This document shows positions 1 through 10,000 of a stretch of DNA of 64,000 bases, piece after piece. The stretch spans positions 1,527,860 to 1,591,859 of the forward strand of contig NZ_PYAW01000002.1 of assembly GCF_003014755.1 (NCBI RefSeq), read 5' to 3'. Source of the DNA: Chitinophaga niastensis (GTDB lineage: Bacteria > Bacteroidota > Bacteroidia > Chitinophagales > Chitinophagaceae). Within the stretch, counting starts at the first letter, position 1. Each line of letters starts with the position of its first letter. The notes beneath the pieces are model-generated. The model ran no database searches. It saw nothing but the letters and a program-made list of their open reading frames with translations, and was not told the DNA's origin. Position numbers and translations under genes: made by a program.

Positions 1-807
1 TAAACCTGTTGCCTGAGTAATAAATATGCCTGGTATACGACCTTGCATGGCTAATAAGGGGTTATTCACTGGTTGTTTTTCTATGTCTGCAGCTTTTATG
101 GTGCTTATATTTCCTGTACTCATTCGCTTTGTTGTTGTGCCATAAGCAATAACCACAGTTTCATCGAGGCTATTTACATAAGTATTTAATTGGGCAAAGA
201 TACTTTTGCTTTTTACAGGTATTTCCATTGTTGAAAAGCCAACAGAGCTAACAACTACTATTTCACCCTTATTTACATTGGGTAAGAGAAATTTTCCATC
301 AGTATCAGTTGTTGTACCATGTTTTGTCCCTCTTACCATCACAGTAGCACCAGGTAATGAATTGCCAGATACATCAGTCACTTTGCCAGTGAGGGGAAAT
401 GTGGAGGGGACAGTATCACTTATGTTTTTTCCCTGAAACGGTTTTTTTTTAGAATTATCATCTTTAAAAATAATGATAGCCTCATCACCAAATGCAAATG
501 CCAGGTCTTTTTTATCGCTTAATAGAAAGGTCATTGCATCATTAATGTCTGTTTCAATAAAATTAACTGTGACCCTTTTTTTTTCATTTATTTTAGTCTC
601 CCTGATACTATATGTGACGGTAAGACCAGTTTGTTTGCGAATGGTTTTAAACACATCACCTAGGAGAATATTAGTTGCTGATAATGTAATTTTATGGATT
701 TGCCGACAAGAGTTTGCCTGGACCTGGAGAAAATAGCCGGAAAAGAATAACAATAGAATCAAAGTAAGAGACTTAAAGTTTAAGATTCTCAGGAATACCT
801 TTGCCAT
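1..807 (-). CDS. SusC-type TonB-dependent receptor with STN domain, N-terminal part only
   Basis: Minus-strand gene that begins at 807 and runs off the left edge, so only about 269 residues are visible. The start ATGGCAAAG is followed by a hydrophobic signal segment. Next come an STN (secretin/TonB short N-terminal) domain at about residues 40-115, a carboxypeptidase-regulatory-like beta-sandwich at about 135-215 (motif GKVTDVSGNSLPGATV), and the beginning of the plug (VVIAYGTTTKR, then a segment ending MQGRIPGIF). This is the outer-membrane importer layout of SusC/RagA proteins. An STN domain usually means signalling to a FecR anti-sigma factor; none lies within the visible 5' flank, so the partner may be to the left or absent. 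The substrate cannot be told. Family call is firm; the gene is incomplete here. Confidence 0.9.
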   Translation of the reverse strand, partial: MAKVFLRILNFKSLTLILLLFFSGYFLQVQANSCRQIHKITLSATNILLGDVFKTIRKQTGLTVTYSIRETKINEKKRVTVNFIETDINDAMTFLLSDKKDLAFAFGDEAIIIFKDDNSKKKPFQGKNISDTVPSTFPLTGKVTDVSGNSLPGATVMVRGTKHGTTTDTDGKFLLPNVNKGEIVVVSSVGFSTMEIPVKSKSIFAQLNTYVNSLDETVVIAYGTTTKRMSTGNISTIKAADIEKQPVNNPLLAMQGRIPGIFITQATGL

Positions 808-1940
808 AAATAACTATTTTAAGAATATTGAAGTAGGTAATCTTAGCAATACATTTTTGCTAGGCATCATAAGCAAAAAATATTCATGATGACCCTATAA
901 TAATACACTTCCCGAAATGATAAGGTACTATGCCGATAGCATTTATTTAATAATTATATAAAATAGCCATAACTGAAGCGGCTATACGATTGATTTTATT
1001 CCAATCAATATACTCAGTATGCACAAAGTGAGAGCGAACCCAAGTATTCTCGTACCTGCCCAAGTACCTTGTTTTGTAATAGTTTACGATTCTCTCCTTA
1101 TTTCTTGTAAAAATATTGGATTAACAGTATATTAACATAGTTATTGACCTTAGTTTAGTGTTTGATATTCGATTTATCCTTTTAAACAAACCTTTTAGGA
1201 TTTGAATGGTTACTAGTAAAGCTCATGCTGAATGTTAAATCCTGATCAGTAAAGCTGCAAGAATTTTCCGTTATTACTTTAGGTCTAGTAACATCCTATA
1301 GTACTTTTGATTCTTCAGATGTGTATTATTATAGCATAAAAGAATTAAGTCTTCAGAAGGTTATCAAATTATGTCAGGGAGCTCCAATTCCATGATTCAC
1401 ATCTGAATAATGTTATGTTATTATGGTGAGAAATGAGTGTGTTGAAAATGCGTTTAATCTTTATATAATAATGCTATAAGTGAGTATAAAAAGATAAAGA
1501 ATAATTAAGTGTTAAAGACACTTCATGTTATATACATTTTTTAATTATTGTTAGGCTTTCAAGATATATTTCTTCAGAAATATATCTTTAGCTGGAGCAA
1601 TTCATCTATAAGAATTCAGCGTTGAAAAGAGAATAGGTCATATGTACTTATAGTTTCCTAAAGAATAATTGATCACTATAAAGATGGATGTAAATTCAGA
1701 TGTTGTATTCCGATCAATTGCTTGGATGCCGTCATAGGAAATACTATTTTAATCGTATTGTATTTTACAGTTCTTTTTTCTTCCTAATAGGAATTATTAT
1801 AAATACAATTTTCTGTAATTTCTTTGAGATTGCAGCATGATTTATTAATTTCCTTATCCAAGAATAGGAGAATAAATGTAATATTCCTGCAGGTATTTAA
1901 TAGGAATAATCAAATCTATTATATAAAATTTCATTAAAGA
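808..1940. other. 1.1-kb AT-rich intergenic region
   Basis: No convincing open reading frame on either strand. It separates the divergent SusC-type receptor (minus) from the first S9 peptidase (plus), so both promoters should be here, but I see no clear TTTG-N19-TAnnTTTG promoter. The one strong structure is the palindrome at 1561-1588. The length and base composition suit a decayed or horizontally acquired segment. Confidence 0.6.
1561..1588. repeat. Perfect 13-bp inverted repeat
   Basis: Arms AAGATATATTTCT and AGAAATATATCTT are separated by two bases. No run of T follows on the plus strand, so it looks more like an operator or recombination dyad than an intrinsic terminator. It lies about 350 bp before the S9 peptidase start and about 750 bp before the receptor start. 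Function unknown. Confidence 0.5.
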
Positions 1941-4730
1941 ATGAAAAAATTATTCGTGCTTCTTTTCTTTACATTTTTCGTCTCTCTCTGCCTTTCACAG
2001 AATTTATCCAAGGTAGGTAACAAATTATCCCCGAATATTGATAAACCACCACTTAATTTCAATGTAAATGACAAATGGCCATCAGTTGAAGGAACAGCAT
2101 CAATCAGCAATGATGGAAACTATGTTGCCTATACTATTGAGAATCAACCCGTCGGTGGCCATACATTGGTATTACAAGCTACAAAAGGAAGATGGGAAAT
2201 AGAAATTCAAGGGGGAAGGGATGTTATATTTACAGAGGATAGCCATCTTGCTATTTTATCTAATTCGACTGATAGCGTTTGCATCATTGCCTTAGGCGGC
2301 TCTTCCATGAAATATATCCCTCATGTAGCTTCTTTCAAACTTTATAGTAAGGATGGGGGAAGTTGGCTGGCTTGTCAATTAAGTACGCCAGTGAATGAGT
2401 TGGTGGTTTGGAATCTTAAAACTGCCCAAGAAAGACGTTATTTAGCTGTCAATGATTATTTGTTTAGCACTATTGGAAAGGTATTAGTGTTACAAACTTC
2501 ATCAAAAAATGATAGTTCCATTAATCAGTCATTGAGCTGGGTAAACCTTGATAATGGAAGTATCTTTAGGTTCTGGCAGGGAACTGGGGCGTGTAACGTT
2601 GTCTTGGATGCGAAGGGTACTCAAACAGCTTTTGCGGTAGAAAATAAAATAGATGGTCAGATAGAAAAATCATTTTGGTACTATAAAGTTGGAACTGCTC
2701 AGGCAGTTAGTTTAGCAACTAACCAGGCGCAAGGTATAGATAAAGGACTAGCATTAGGTAGTATCCAACACTTTAGTAAAGATGGTGAGCGCCTGTTTTT
2801 TACATTAGAAGAAAAGGAGCGTCCAAAACTAGAAACTAATGATGCGCAAGTAGATGTTTGGAGTTATATTGATACCAAACTGCAATCACAGCAACTGAAT
2901 GAATTGGGCCCTAATAGTTATACCGGCGTTATCCAAATTCATGATCATCATATCATTCGGCTGGAAAACGAGAATGAAAGAATTTTGTTATCCGATTATG
3001 ATAATGTATCAGACACTCTGACAATGATCTTTCATCAGGAAAGTGATGGTAGGAGCGGAGAGGAGAAATGGAACCCTGCTTGTAAGCTCACAAGATATCT
3101 TATATCTACCAAAAATGGAGAAAGAAAGATAATAAATTGGTTGGATGATAGTGCAGTAGTAGAAATGTCGCCAGAAGGGAAGTTCATGATTTACTATGAC
3201 AATAAGCAAAAGAGTTACTTCACTTATGAAACAGGCTCAGGTATCATACATAATCTTACGCATGGTATTGCAGTTAATTGGGAAAAAGAATATGGTAAGA
3301 GCATTGAAGGTTGGATGAAGAATGATAAGGGAGTAATTATTTATGATCATAATGATGTATGGAAATTGGATCCAACAGGTTTAACTCCTCCTCTTAATCT
3401 TACCAATGGTTATGGGCGAAAGCATAATATTGTATTTTCTTTGGCATTAAATAATGATTCTCATAATTTACTTGCAATGAATGAGCAACTTATCTTTACC
3501 GCTTTTAACCAGAATACTAAAGAAAATGGGTTTTATGGTAAAGCATTGGGTAAAAGAGGAAATCCGGATTCATTAGCTATGGGCCCCTTCGTTTATAATA
3601 TAATAGGTAATCCCTTTTTCCCTAATGGGGCGAATTTTTCTCCAATTAAGGCAATAAATGCACAAAAGTACATTGTAAGGCGAATGAGTGCCAATGAATC
3701 GCCAAATTATTTTAGCACAACAGATTTTAAATCCTTTGACCAGTTAAGTGACTTACATCCCGAAAAAGAGTATAATTGGTACTCAACAGAATTGTGCACA
3801 TGGAAGTCATTGGATAACAGTACTTTACAGGGGATTCTTTATAAGCCCGAAAACTTTGATCCCCAAAAAAAATACCCGGTAATTTTTCATTACTATGAAC
3901 TAAAATCTGACGAGCTAAATGTTTATCTAAAGCCAGAAGCCTTAACAAATTATTGCACAATTAACATCCCTTCATATGTTAGTAATGGTTACCTGGTATT
4001 TTGCCCAGATATCCGTTATACCATAGGTGATCCTATGCAAGGCACTTACAATTCAGTCGTATCTGCTGCTGAATACATTTCCAAATTACCTTATGTTGAT
4101 TCAAGCAGAATGGGCATACAGGGTTGTAGTTGGGGTGGAATTCAAACAAATTATCTGGTTACGCATACAAATTTGTTTGCAGCAGCATGTTCAGCATCAG
4201 GTATCTCTGATTGGATCAGTGGCTATGGAAGTTTAAGTGATTTCAGTAGCAGTTTTCAAGGGTTATATGAATCCGGTCAGTATCGCATGGGGGCATCCCT
4301 TTGGGCAAAGCCTGATTCGTACATAAAAAACTCTGCGGTTTTATGGGCTGATAATGTGACAACTCCTTTTTTAATGATGCATACTAAGAACGATAAGGTA
4401 TGTCCTTTTACCAATGCCGTGGAGTTTTTTACAGCGCTGCGTCATTTGGGTAAGATATCCTGGATGCTGGTATATAATGGTAATCATGGAATTCTCGGTA
4501 AAGACGGAGATGATTTTAGTATTCGTATGACCCAGTTTTTTGATCATTATTTAAAAGATAAACCGGCACCTAAATGGATGACTAAGGGCATACCAGCTAA
4601 AATGAAAGGGATTGATAATGGATTGGAAGTTGATGATAGTATCAGGACACCTGGTCCTGGTTTGTTTAAGAAGCTACCAAAAGTTAAATCCTGTGAAGAA
4701 CGTAAAACCGGGAAAAGTGAAATCCGGTAA
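1941..4730 (+). CDS. S9-family (prolyl oligopeptidase-like) serine peptidase, copy 1
   Basis: A 929-residue exported protein. The signal peptide ends near SLCLSQ (residue 20). The first 600 or so residues are beta-rich with WD40/propeller-like repeats, and the last 270 form an alpha/beta-hydrolase domain. The nucleophile elbow GCSWGG places Ser730, with Asp818 (HTKNDKVCPF) and His849 (NGNHGILG) completing the Ser-Asp-His triad in the usual order. S9 enzymes of this form cleave short peptides after proline or other residues in the periplasm or outside the cell. It converges on three small exported-protein genes on the other strand, with a shared terminator between. A close paralogue at 14635-17370 also converges on such a gene, so a role in processing or degrading those peptides is a reasonable inference, not shown. 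The ATG follows an AT-rich leader and is the only start consistent with the signal peptide. Confidence 0.88.
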   Translation: MKKLFVLLFFTFFVSLCLSQNLSKVGNKLSPNIDKPPLNFNVNDKWPSVEGTASISNDGNYVAYTIENQPVGGHTLVLQATKGRWEIEIQGGRDVIFTEDSHLAILSNSTDSVCIIALGGSSMKYIPHVASFKLYSKDGGSWLACQLSTPVNELVVWNLKTAQERRYLAVNDYLFSTIGKVLVLQTSSKNDSSINQSLSWVNLDNGSIFRFWQGTGACNVVLDAKGTQTAFAVENKIDGQIEKSFWYYKVGTAQAVSLATNQAQGIDKGLALGSIQHFSKDGERLFFTLEEKERPKLETNDAQVDVWSYIDTKLQSQQLNELGPNSYTGVIQIHDHHIIRLENENERILLSDYDNVSDTLTMIFHQESDGRSGEEKWNPACKLTRYLISTKNGERKIINWLDDSAVVEMSPEGKFMIYYDNKQKSYFTYETGSGIIHNLTHGIAVNWEKEYGKSIEGWMKNDKGVIIYDHNDVWKLDPTGLTPPLNLTNGYGRKHNIVFSLALNNDSHNLLAMNEQLIFTAFNQNTKENGFYGKALGKRGNPDSLAMGPFVYNIIGNPFFPNGANFSPIKAINAQKYIVRRMSANESPNYFSTTDFKSFDQLSDLHPEKEYNWYSTELCTWKSLDNSTLQGILYKPENFDPQKKYPVIFHYYELKSDELNVYLKPEALTNYCTINIPSYVSNGYLVFCPDIRYTIGDPMQGTYNSVVSAAEYISKLPYVDSSRMGIQGCSWGGIQTNYLVTHTNLFAAACSASGISDWISGYGSLSDFSSSFQGLYESGQYRMGASLWAKPDSYIKNSAVLWADNVTTPFLMMHTKNDKVCPFTNAVEFFTALRHLGKISWMLVYNGNHGILGKDGDDFSIRMTQFFDHYLKDKPAPKWMTKGIPAKMKGIDNGLEVDDSIRTPGPGLFKKLPKVKSCEERKTGKSEIR

Positions 4731-4753
4731 ATGAAATTTCTAGAATTAAATTT

Positions 4754-4789
4754 ACCCAAGAGGTATTCCATTGGATTACCTCTTTGGGT
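4754..4789. terminator. Bidirectional hairpin terminator between convergent genes
   Basis: ACCCAAGAGGTA pairs with TACCTCTTTGGGT across an 11-base loop, with one bulged T. It lies 24 bp after the S9 peptidase stop and about 60 bp beyond the stop of the convergent small-protein gene, so it probably serves both. Confidence 0.75.
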
Positions 4790-4850
4790 ATAATTTCTTC
4801 TAAAACATCAGAAGGCATATTACTTTGCAGCTATAAGCCATTTATGGCAA

Positions 4851-5096
4851 CTAAAAGGATGTTTTTACGGTTAAAACAGAACAAGAACCTGAAGTAGAGA
4901 ATATGCTGAGCCTTGTAGTAAAAGCACTAGGATCACTGGCAATAGTAGTGGTAAGGAGTGTCTTTATGGGAACGGTGCAACGAAAGCTGTTATCATTCTT
5001 ATAATATGGAAACATCTGTCTGGTTTTAAAAGCGATTGCTCCACCAATAGTTGCCAGTAAAATGGTAACTGTCAATATGATTTTTGCTTTTTTCAT
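4851..5096 (-). CDS. Small exported peptide of a five-member paralogous family, member 1
   Basis: 81 residues. The N-terminus (MKKAKIILTV) leads into a hydrophobic stretch ending GGAIAF, a plausible signal-peptidase I site near residue 22, leaving a mature peptide of about 59 residues. Cysteines lie at 40 (in RCTVP) and 72 (in GSCSV); the tail is a beta-like VLTVKTSF. The same leader, a CT[VI] motif and a second cysteine before a hydrophobic, Val/Thr-rich tail recur in four other genes here (5328, 6029, 10895, 17395), which is the main evidence that it is real. I cannot name a family; it resembles the small uncharacterised exported proteins of Bacteroidota (DUF6520-like), from memory only. 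Its 5' leader shares a hairpin with members 3 and 5. Confidence 0.75.
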   Translation of the reverse strand: MKKAKIILTVTILLATIGGAIAFKTRQMFPYYKNDNSFRCTVPIKTLLTTTIASDPSAFTTRLSIFSTSGSCSVLTVKTSF

Positions 5097-5104
5097 AATA
5101 AGAT

Positions 5105-5123
5105 GCTTTTTATGTTTAAAAGC
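5105..5123 (-). promoter_or_regulatory. 5'-leader hairpin of small-peptide gene 1
   Basis: On the minus strand the leader carries GCTTTTAAACATAAAAAGC about 8 bases before the start codon, a short stem (GCTTTT/AAAAGC). The same element, in the frame AGTTTAGC...AAAAAGC, occurs at the same place before members 3 and 5, so it is a conserved part of these mRNA leaders. Confidence 0.5.
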
Positions 5124-5327
5124 TAAACTTAAAGTGATGAAATTTACTTGTCTTATTATATCTTCACTGTAGAGTCGTTAATGATTAGTCATCTATAAAT
5201 TGTTCCGAAGAAGTGAGTACTTTTCATATTCTGAATAGGGCAATGCTGTTTGTATAAAAAGCAGGTGTGCAATATTGGGTATTGTAGAAAAAGTTTGTAG
5301 TCTTAGTGTCAACCTCTTTCATGATAA

Positions 5328-5573
5328 TTACTGAATTGTTTGTACGCATACTTGGGAGCAACGTGTTTGACTTGGAGCTGTGTTGAGTCGTGTAAGAAAT
5401 ACATTTGGATACGAACATGCTCTGGTAGTGAGTTGAAGGTAAGTTGGGACAGTACATTGTTGACTTGAGTCTTCCATATAGTAACGTATTGGTGCTTTTA
5501 TTCTAAAAGCCAATGTCCCACCAACAACTGCTAGGATAATAATAGCTGTCAGCATTATTTTTGCCTTTTTCAT
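5328..5573 (-). CDS. Small exported peptide family, member 2 (four cysteines)
   Basis: 81 residues. The leader MKKAKIMLTAIIILAVVGG ends in TLAF, a probable cleavage site at about residue 22. Cysteines are at 40, 53, 72 and 76; Cys40 and Cys72 occupy the positions of member 1, while Cys53 and Cys76 form an additional pair also found in member 4. The spacing C40-x12-C53-x18-C72-x3-C76 is identical in members 2 and 4. Lies 231 bp upstream of member 1 on the same strand and may share its transcript. The leader differs from members 1, 3 and 5 beyond a TTCTAAAAA stretch. Function unknown; a secreted disulfide-bonded peptide is inferred. Confidence 0.72.
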   Translation of the reverse strand: MKKAKIMLTAIIILAVVGGTLAFRIKAPIRYYMEDSSQQCTVPTYLQLTTRACSYPNVFLTRLNTAPSQTRCSQVCVQTIQ

Positions 5574-6028
5574 TGATTTTTGTTTTTAGAATAAAAAAAT
5601 AAGGTAATGAAATTTATATACTAATCAACGGTGAAAAATGAGTATTGACACCTTACTAAATGTTCAGCAAGAGCATTTATTGAAATTACAGAATAAGGTT
5701 CCTGCTGCAGCTTATGCCTTTCGAATATAAGAATCATAGCAATCATTATATCTGAAAATTATCCAGCTTTATTGTGTTATTTTAAAATTTGGCTAATAGA
5801 AGATTTTATTCCCTATACAAGTTGTTTGCTAAACCCTTGCATAGCAGTTCAATCACCCCAATAATGATAATAATACAAAATGGGTTGTATAAAAAAGATG
5901 CCAAAGAAAGACAGAGGCAAAGGGCCAACCTATGATTAGGTTAGCCCTTCTAAACGACATTTTTGGAGTGCCAGATAAACAGTACGAAATCGATGTTGCT
6001 CGCTCTGACTTAAAGTCGTTTATGGTAA
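5574..6028. other. Intergenic region between peptide genes 2 and 3
   Basis: 455 bp without a supported gene. It contains a hairpin at 5921-5948 just downstream of peptide gene 3, and should contain the promoter for peptide gene 2. I find no copy of the CTG-N11-CAG promoter module here, so members 1 and 2 may be controlled differently. Confidence 0.5.
5921..5948 (-). terminator. Hairpin downstream of peptide gene 3
   Basis: AGGGCCAACCT and AGGTTAGCCCT form an 11-bp stem (one wobble pair) with a 6-base loop, about 80 bp after the stop of the gene at 6029. On the minus strand it is followed by TTTGCC, a weak T tract, so termination is likely but not certain. Confidence 0.5.
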
Positions 6029-6262
6029 TTATTGTACAGTTGTTACTGTTATTAATGGGCAACGCAAAGTAGTTGATGCTGTACTAAGCCTTGTTTGAAA
6101 ACCAGTTGTAGAAGGAACAACTGCCTGAAAGGTCAGAACTGTACACTGATTTTGGATACCTTCCTTAAAGTATTTAATTGGATTTGCTGCTCTGTAAGCC
6201 AATGCTCCACCAACAACTGCTAAAACAGCCATAGCTGTTAACGCGATTTTTGCTTTTTTCAT
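6029..6262 (-). CDS. Small exported peptide family, member 3
   Basis: 77 residues. Leader MKKAKIALTAMAVLAVVGG, then ALAYRA with a strong Ala-x-Ala cleavage site. Only the core cysteine pair is present (Cys40 in QCTVL and Cys68 in RCPLI); the tail is ITVTTVQ. It is the last gene of a same-strand series after the FAD/glycosyltransferase fusion (7019-10318) and the thioredoxin-like gene (6405-6965), 142 bp after the latter, and may be co-transcribed with them. The TRLSTA segment before the last cysteine is shared with member 5 and resembles TRL in members 1 and 2. Confidence 0.75.
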   Translation of the reverse strand: MKKAKIALTAMAVLAVVGGALAYRAANPIKYFKEGIQNQCTVLTFQAVVPSTTGFQTRLSTASTTLRCPLITVTTVQ

Positions 6263-6349
6263 AATGATAGATGCTTTTTAGAATCAAAAAGCTAAACTTT
6301 GTTTTTATAATTTTGCCTACTCTTTTATAATGGTTTTCGGCTTCTCCAT
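6263..6349 (-). promoter_or_regulatory. Conserved 5' leader of peptide gene 3 (shared with gene 5)
   Basis: The 87 bp before the start codon are strongly similar to 17650-17734 before peptide gene 5: both begin ATGGAGAAGCCGAAAACC (minus strand), contain AAAGTTTAGC, and end with the hairpin GCTTTTT/AAAAAGC (here 6273-6292) and ATCATTATG. Conservation outside the coding region suggests a regulatory leader or recent duplication of the unit. Confidence 0.6.
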
Positions 6350-6404
6350 ATTTCCTGGCTAATTCTGCTTGCAAGTCAAAATCAGCCTATGCTGCGCAAC
6401 AAGT

Positions 6405-6965
6405 TTATTCTTCAGCAATTACTTTGATTTGTTTGCTATCTATATTTCCTAGAAACGCTTCGTTGAACAACCTATCTTTTCCATATATAGCTATATATGG
6501 TACACTTTGGGTTTTAAAATAGTCTCCAAAGAAATTCTTATAATCAATACCTGTGGTTATATTCAGGTATTTTTTTAACTGGTACTGTTCGTAAAATATT
6601 TTCATTTCTGAGAAAGGGAATGGTGTCAAAACATAGAATTGTATATCTTTCAGTTGATTGATTTCCTTGATGATTTCTTTCATCTGAGCTTGGCAATACG
6701 GACACTCAGGACTGAAGTAAAAAAATACAACCGGTTTCCCAACAGGGATCTCATTTGTATTAAAGTAAGTACTACTATCAGGAAGTAACATATCGAACGA
6801 TGGTAACAATTTCCCTTTCATCTTCGTTTTTTCTGGCCTTCTAAAAGCAGAAGCAGCAATTTGTTTTTTTAAAATTGTATAGTCCATTAACTTACTTAGC
6901 CCCATGTATAAAAGCAATCCAGCAATTGACCAGGCAACTAGGTGTAAATTTTTTTTCTGTTTCAT
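6405..6965 (-). CDS. Thioredoxin-fold protein with MauE/DoxX-like N-terminal membrane segment
   Basis: 186 residues. Residues 8-41 form a single membrane segment whose pattern (GLLLYMGLSKLMDY followed by a LKKQIAAS stretch) is like the first helix of MauE/DoxX redox-associated membrane proteins. Residues 52-186 are a thioredoxin fold with Cys88-Pro-Tyr-Cys91 (ECPYCQAQ) and a cis-Pro loop (SVPYIAIYG). TlpA and MauE proteins commonly sit side by side in Bacteroidota; here the anchor of one appears joined to the catalytic domain of the other, which would tether a thiol oxidoreductase facing the periplasm. It sits 53 bp after the fusion gene and before peptide gene 3, so an operon is likely. A role in forming or reducing the cysteines of the exported peptides is inferred from context only. 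Confidence 0.78.
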   Translation of the reverse strand: MKQKKNLHLVAWSIAGLLLYMGLSKLMDYTILKKQIAASAFRRPEKTKMKGKLLPSFDMLLPDSSTYFNTNEIPVGKPVVFFYFSPECPYCQAQMKEIIKEINQLKDIQFYVLTPFPFSEMKIFYEQYQLKKYLNITTGIDYKNFFGDYFKTQSVPYIAIYGKDRLFNEAFLGNIDSKQIKVIAEE

Positions 6966-7018
6966 AATGGATACTATTTGTTGTTAGATTCCACATGTTT
7001 CTTTTTAAATACCAGGTT

Positions 7019-10000
7019 TCAAGCCGTTACACCTTTAGCCTCTGTTACCAAGCTTTCGGCTTTCAGTTTATTAGTATCAATCTCGAAACCATTTGCAGCT
7101 TTAATAAGGTATTCAACCAACAAAAAGGTAAATGAAAGAGAAACGAGTATTGGGAATAGTTGAAATCTAAGTGCAATAGGAGAAGCAAATACACTGAATC
7201 CAAAATTAACTAACCACAAACTTGCAACCAGTAATAGTGCCAGCTTAAGCCTGGAATATTGTTTATAACCTTGTAATAGAATAAAACTAAAAGCACTAAA
7301 TAGGAATACCACATTCATTATACCAACCAATATGGGATAAAAGTCCAGTACACGAACTCTAAAATCTTTAAAATGACTTTTTATTTTATTAGTTTTATAG
7401 TTAAACCAAACCTGCGCTATTTGCTGAACAGTATCTACTCCTGTACTGTATTGTTCCAGAAATTCTACGGGAGGAGCATAATACTTTAATGCATTGGGTA
7501 ATAAATAGTGTTTGGTAAACTCAACCGGATACTCGCGGATTAGATAGGATCCATATTCTGCCATCAATGGAGCCACAGTGGCCCATCTTTTTATCGGCCC
7601 CGCAGAAGTATCTTTTTTAAACTGCTCATTCATATATACTTGCAGTGGGGATCTGGGATCCCACATATATACTGTGCTTGCAACTAACGTTTCTTCAGGA
7701 TGTTTTTGAACATCACGGGTAGTATCAAAATAAGTGCGTACCATTTTGTCTAACTGCTGTAGTTTGGGTGGTGCTTTTTTAACGTGTTGGCTGTCTACAT
7801 AACGGTAAGCATACATAGCATTATTGGCCATCTGCCAGCCTGTAAAAGGAGTAAACTGTCGTTTGCCACTAAGTTCATAATACTTATTGCTGGTATACTG
7901 GACAAATAATACGATTAATACAATGCTTATTCCGATTCCAGCCATTTTGATTAATATTCTTTGTCTGGATAACAGTAAAGATATACCAGCTATAAGAGGG
8001 TAGTACAAGGCATTATACCGTACTGTGAAAGCTGCAAATAATACCAGAGCATTCAGCAAAATTAAGAGGTTAGTGGGTCGATATATAATCCAGAGCAATT
8101 GTGTAAACCATATCAAACTAAGCGAAAGAAAAAAAGCATCGCTGGATATGTAGTTGGCGAGATATAAAAACACTGGATTAAACAGCATAAACACAAATAA
8201 CAATATTTTAGTCAGCTTTGCTGGCTTATAGAAGTAAAATATTGTAAATACAAACGCTAATACGCTTGTCTGCAGAAGCAGATACTGAAAAGCAATCAGT
8301 GCGGTATCGGATTTTGTAATTACACTGAATAAGCGTAGAAACTTAGAATAACCAACAGGGTAGGTGTTTATATCAAAATTATGATATGCTGTTTCCAGGT
8401 AAACATAGGAATCCCCATTGATAAAACTAGCGTAAGGGTATAAGAATTTAAAAACAATAAACTGTACCAGAAGGCCTACGATGCCAATCCATACAAACCA
8501 TTTATTGGTTGGGTTTTTAAATATGAAATCTTTGAAATCAAGATTCCTGACAGGTTGCTGTTTGGGTGATTCATTTTGCATTGCACTAGCCTCACTAGCT
8601 GGATTACCGGCTATTGATTTTTCTGTTCCCTTTTCCTCATGATATTGCTGCTCCGTATTAATCGACCATATATTTGTCTTCTCCGTTATACCTGCACTTA
8701 TATTATCTACTGACACCATTGCCGTCAGCATAGAATGATCTGAGTTATTGTATTTATGCATGCCATTACGACCAACCAGGAAAAGATTTTTAAATCTATC
8801 CGTAAACTGACGTATTACATCAAACCGATCATAAGTGCCAAAATACGCCGGATATGTTTTCTCCATACGCAACACAGTTGCGTCCAACACATTGGCTACG
8901 GAAGCCAACCCTATTTTTTCCAGTTCACTTATAGCCAGTTGTTTAATATCTTCATCTGTCATATTCCAGAACTCATCCTGCTTATTACAGAAGAACTCCA
9001 TACCTACCCAAACAGTCTCCGGGTCTTTCACCATAAATGGGCTCCAGTTATTAAATAACTGTAAACGTCCCACCTTCACATCCTTTTCCTGTATATAGAT
9101 CCAGGTATCTTTTAATTCCAATGGTTTCCATTCTCCTGTGGTTTTATCCTGGAAAGACATGCGTTTCAGCAGAATACCCACTGTTATGAAATCCCGATAC
9201 TGCAGTCCGCGCGCAATTTCCTTTACTTCATCGGGTATAGTGCCGTCCATATCTTCAATCAGTTCCTGCACCGGCATCGTGGAAAAGAAATAATCACCTT
9301 CCAGTAAACTGGTTTCACCTGTTATATTATTGATGGCAGCTATCGCGGCCACTTCATTATTTTCGTCTGAGGTATAGATGCGTTTCACATCATGATGCAT
9401 TAATATCTTACCTCCCATTTCTTCTACTTGGCGGGCTACTTCTTCCCATAATTGTCCGGGGCCAAATTTTGGATAAAGAAACTGTTCAATTAAGCTGGTT
9501 TCTGTGCCTTTTTGGCCTATATCATTGCTTTTCTTTTTGCGGTTTACAGTAGTCTGTATGGCATGTTGAATAGCTTTACTGATAGAAACTCCTTTGATAC
9601 GCTGTGCCCCCCACTCTGCAGAGATAGCATTACAGGGAATACCCCATACTTTCTCTGTATAATCTTTAAAGAACAACGCATATAAAGTATGCCCAAAATG
9701 GTTGATCATGAAATCTTCCAGGTTCTTTTCCGGTTTGCGCGGAAATAGTTGTGCTTTCAGATAAGAGAACATGATGTTGATCGTTCTGCCTATTCCCAGC
9801 TTGGTCAACGTATCCAGTGATAACTGAATGGGATAGGTGAAAAATTTCCGTAGGAAATAGATACGCGATAAGCGCTGACGCACCAACATCACCTTGTCAT
9901 CTTCCGCTGAAGCACCATTAGATGAAGTATGGAAAGCATTGGGTTTGATTTCGCGCGACTTATTTTGATATGCAATGGTAAAGCTATCATCCCCGGTAGA

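Noticed and set aside
6174..6374. 66-residue frame overlapping peptide gene 3
   Set aside because: It overlaps the signal-peptide gene in another frame, and the similar region at 17650-17734 does not keep an equivalent frame. Treated as leader.
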